From: Sporomusaceae bacterium
GTDB lineage: Bacteria > Bacillota > Negativicutes > UBA1444
Length of the DNA stretch: 64,000 bases
NCBI GenBank assembly: GCA_018434355.1
Contig: JAHDPL010000027.1
Coordinates: 62,001-126,000, forward strand
Direction: 5' to 3'
Part shown: one piece after another, positions 62,982 through 64,000 of the stretch
How positions within the stretch are numbered: position 1 is the stretch's first letter
How the letters are laid out: each line of letters begins with the position of its first letter
Translations under genes and position numbers: made by a program
Notes under the pieces: generated by a model
What the model saw: the letters and a program-made list of their open reading frames with translations, nothing else
Told to the model about the DNA's origin: nothing
Database searches by the model: none

Positions 62982-63808
62982 GGTTCACTGCCCAGCTGAG
63001 AAATCAAATCGGCGGCCTCCCCCAGCTCGCTATAGGCCAGTTCCCAGGCGCAGGCGGGGTCCAGTCGATGGACGATCCGGCGAAACGCCGTTTGGTCGAT
63101 CTGGCCGAGGTTGAAGCAATTCTGCAGCAGCTGCCCGAGCGACTCCTCCACCGCCAGCGGCCGGAGTGAAGCGTTTTTTTGCTCCGCGCCGCCCGGACGG
63201 AGAAACACGAACTTCAAGCGGTAGGGACCGGGTGCGGCCCAGGCCGGCGGACTGCCTGCCGGTTTCAGGTAATAGCGGTCGTCGCCGGTCGCAGACCCTG
63301 CCTCGATTCGGCTCGCCTCCGCCGCCGAAAAGGGCGGCTTCAATAAAAAGTTGCGATAAAACGGCAATAAAAATCCGCTCCGGTTGTTCAAGGCGGTTGC
63401 CTCGTCAGAGCCCAGCCGGAATCCGCGATTCACCAGTTCGACGCCGAGCCGGGTTTTGCCGGAGTTCGAGCCGCCGACCAGCAAGACTGCAATGTTGCGT
63501 TTTTCCAGCCAGGCCGCATGAAATATCGTCAGGCCGAAGTCTTCACGGACGGCCCGCTGCAACAGGCTATGCTCCAGCTGGCGAACCGCTGCGTGCTGAT
63601 CGGAAAAATCGCACTGGAATACATCTTCATACCATAGCGAATAACGGGTTGTATCGCTACTGTGTTGTTTTAGGGTCAGCGACCGCGGCAACCCGGTCGG
63701 TGAATGCGGTTTCACAGTGAAGGCGAGCTGTAGCTGCCGCTGCGCCTCTGCCACATCGGTGAACACCGAGTAATTGATGTTGAACAGACGCAGGTCCAGC
63801 CTATCCAT
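62978..63808 (-). CDS. HPr kinase-like P-loop protein
   Basis: A 276-residue protein with a Walker A GGSNSGKTRLGVEL near residue 118 and RLGSDEATAL where HPr kinases carry their catalytic acidic residues. It lacks the N-terminal domain of true HprK. Stand-alone HprK-like proteins are commonly paired with PqqD-type proteins in peptide-modification loci. The ATG at 63808 overlaps the PqqD-like stop by 8 nt, and GGGG lies 7 nt upstream. It is not likely to be the housekeeping HprK that acts on HPr. Confidence 0.75.
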   Translation of the reverse strand: MDRLDLRLFNINYSVFTDVAEAQRQLQLAFTVKPHSPTGLPRSLTLKQHSSDTTRYSLWYEDVFQCDFSDQHAAVRQLEHSLLQRAVREDFGLTIFHAAWLEKRNIAVLLVGGSNSGKTRLGVELVNRGFRLGSDEATALNNRSGFLLPFYRNFLLKPPFSAAEASRIEAGSATGDDRYYLKPAGSPPAWAAPGPYRLKFVFLRPGGAEQKNASLRPLAVEESLGQLLQNCFNLGQIDQTAFRRIVHRLDPACAWELAYSELGEAADLISQLGSEP

Positions 63809-64000
63809 CACGCCGCCCCGCATCTGCCAGCAGGTCATACTGGCCGAGTAACTCGAGAATCTGGCGGATGTCCTCAGTCGCCTCCGCAGGGTCTATCGGA
63901 AAATAACCGAGAAATTCCCTCACCAACTCGTCAAACTCGATCGGCTGCAGGCAAAGCTGAAAGATCACTTTGGCGGTGAGGTTGAAGGAATGGACCCGGC
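63801..64000 (-). CDS. PqqD-family (RRE-type) protein, N-terminus off window
   Basis: The last 66 residues are visible, ending at 63801: FNLTAKVIFQLC, then PIEFDELVREFLGYFPIDPAEATEDIRQILELL. This is the C-terminal helical pattern of PqqD-like RiPP recognition elements, which bind leader peptides and present them to modifying enzymes. The gene is the most upstream visible member of a seven-gene overlapping operon. It is cut by the window edge, so its start and any fused domain are unknown. Confidence 0.75.
   Translation of the reverse strand, partial: RVHSFNLTAKVIFQLCLQPIEFDELVREFLGYFPIDPAEATEDIRQILELLGQYDLLADAGRRDG

Overview
The window reads as a chromosomal segment of an anaerobic, amino-acid- and organosulfonate-using Firmicute. 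The gene content (lysine fermentation, a glycyl-radical bacterial microcompartment, a diderm-type FliB, a TRAP transporter, many GGDEF/EAL/PAS sensors, a sigma-54 activator) fits a Negativicutes lineage such as Sporomusaceae. That placement is inference; no rRNA or tRNA gene is present to test it. Coding density is high, mostly on the minus strand, and GTG/TTG starts behind strong Shine-Dalgarno sequences are frequent.

Region 1 (1-3.1 kb): the 5' part of an IlvD/Edd-type dehydratase, preceded on the same strand by a PAS-GGDEF-EAL protein. Region 2 (3.2-12.3 kb): a complete minus-strand lysine fermentation operon, kamA-kdd-kamB-kamD-kamE-kal-kce, divergent from a PucR-type regulator. A 210-bp MITE-like element with TA flanks sits exactly at the stop codon of the PucR gene. 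Region 3 (12.3-20.1 kb): an oligopeptide-type ABC importer plus an alanine-dehydrogenase-family gene, divergent from an RpiR-type regulator, with an operator-like palindrome inside the importer promoter. Region 4 (20.2-25.7 kb): a membrane-anchored protein of uncertain family, then a DASS transporter, HMG-CoA-lyase-like and CaiB-type CoA-transferase operon divergent from an IclR regulator. Region 5 (25.7-31.1 kb): two large sensors, one ending in a SpoIIE phosphatase and one a diacid-recognition/PAS/GAF/GGDEF/EAL protein.

Region 6 (31.3-46.2 kb) is the centrepiece. It is a sigma-54-controlled isethionate module: TRAP uptake (dctP, fused dctQM), isethionate sulfite-lyase (islA), its activase (islB), and a bacterial microcompartment with two BMC-H, one BMC-T and one BMC-P shell proteins, acylating aldehyde dehydrogenase, PduL, EutQ and PduS. 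An amidohydrolase-fold protein carries a C-terminal tail resembling an encapsulation peptide. The expected flow is isethionate to sulfite plus acetaldehyde, then acetyl-CoA, acetyl phosphate and acetate plus ATP. No alcohol dehydrogenase is present, so NADH may be reoxidised through PduS and the cysteine-bearing BMC-T protein. A perfect -24/-12 promoter and three copies of a TGTTGC-N6-GCAACA dyad lie between the activator gene and dctP.

Region 7 (46.4-52.7 kb): an unusual amino acid permease fused to a periplasmic solute-binding domain heads a complete PTS operon (EIICBA, HPr, enzyme I). Region 8 (52.7-58.3 kb): asparaginase, a DUF3089-like exported hydrolase, an SLC12-type transporter and FliB. 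Region 9 (58.4-64 kb): a tightly overlapping operon of a PqqD/RRE protein, an HPr-kinase-like protein, a methyltransferase, a three-gene ABC-2 exporter and a gluzincin peptidase. It looks like a peptide-modification and export system, with any precursor outside the window.

A 31-nt palindrome family with compensating stem changes occurs four times and serves as the intrinsic terminator of at least three transcription units.
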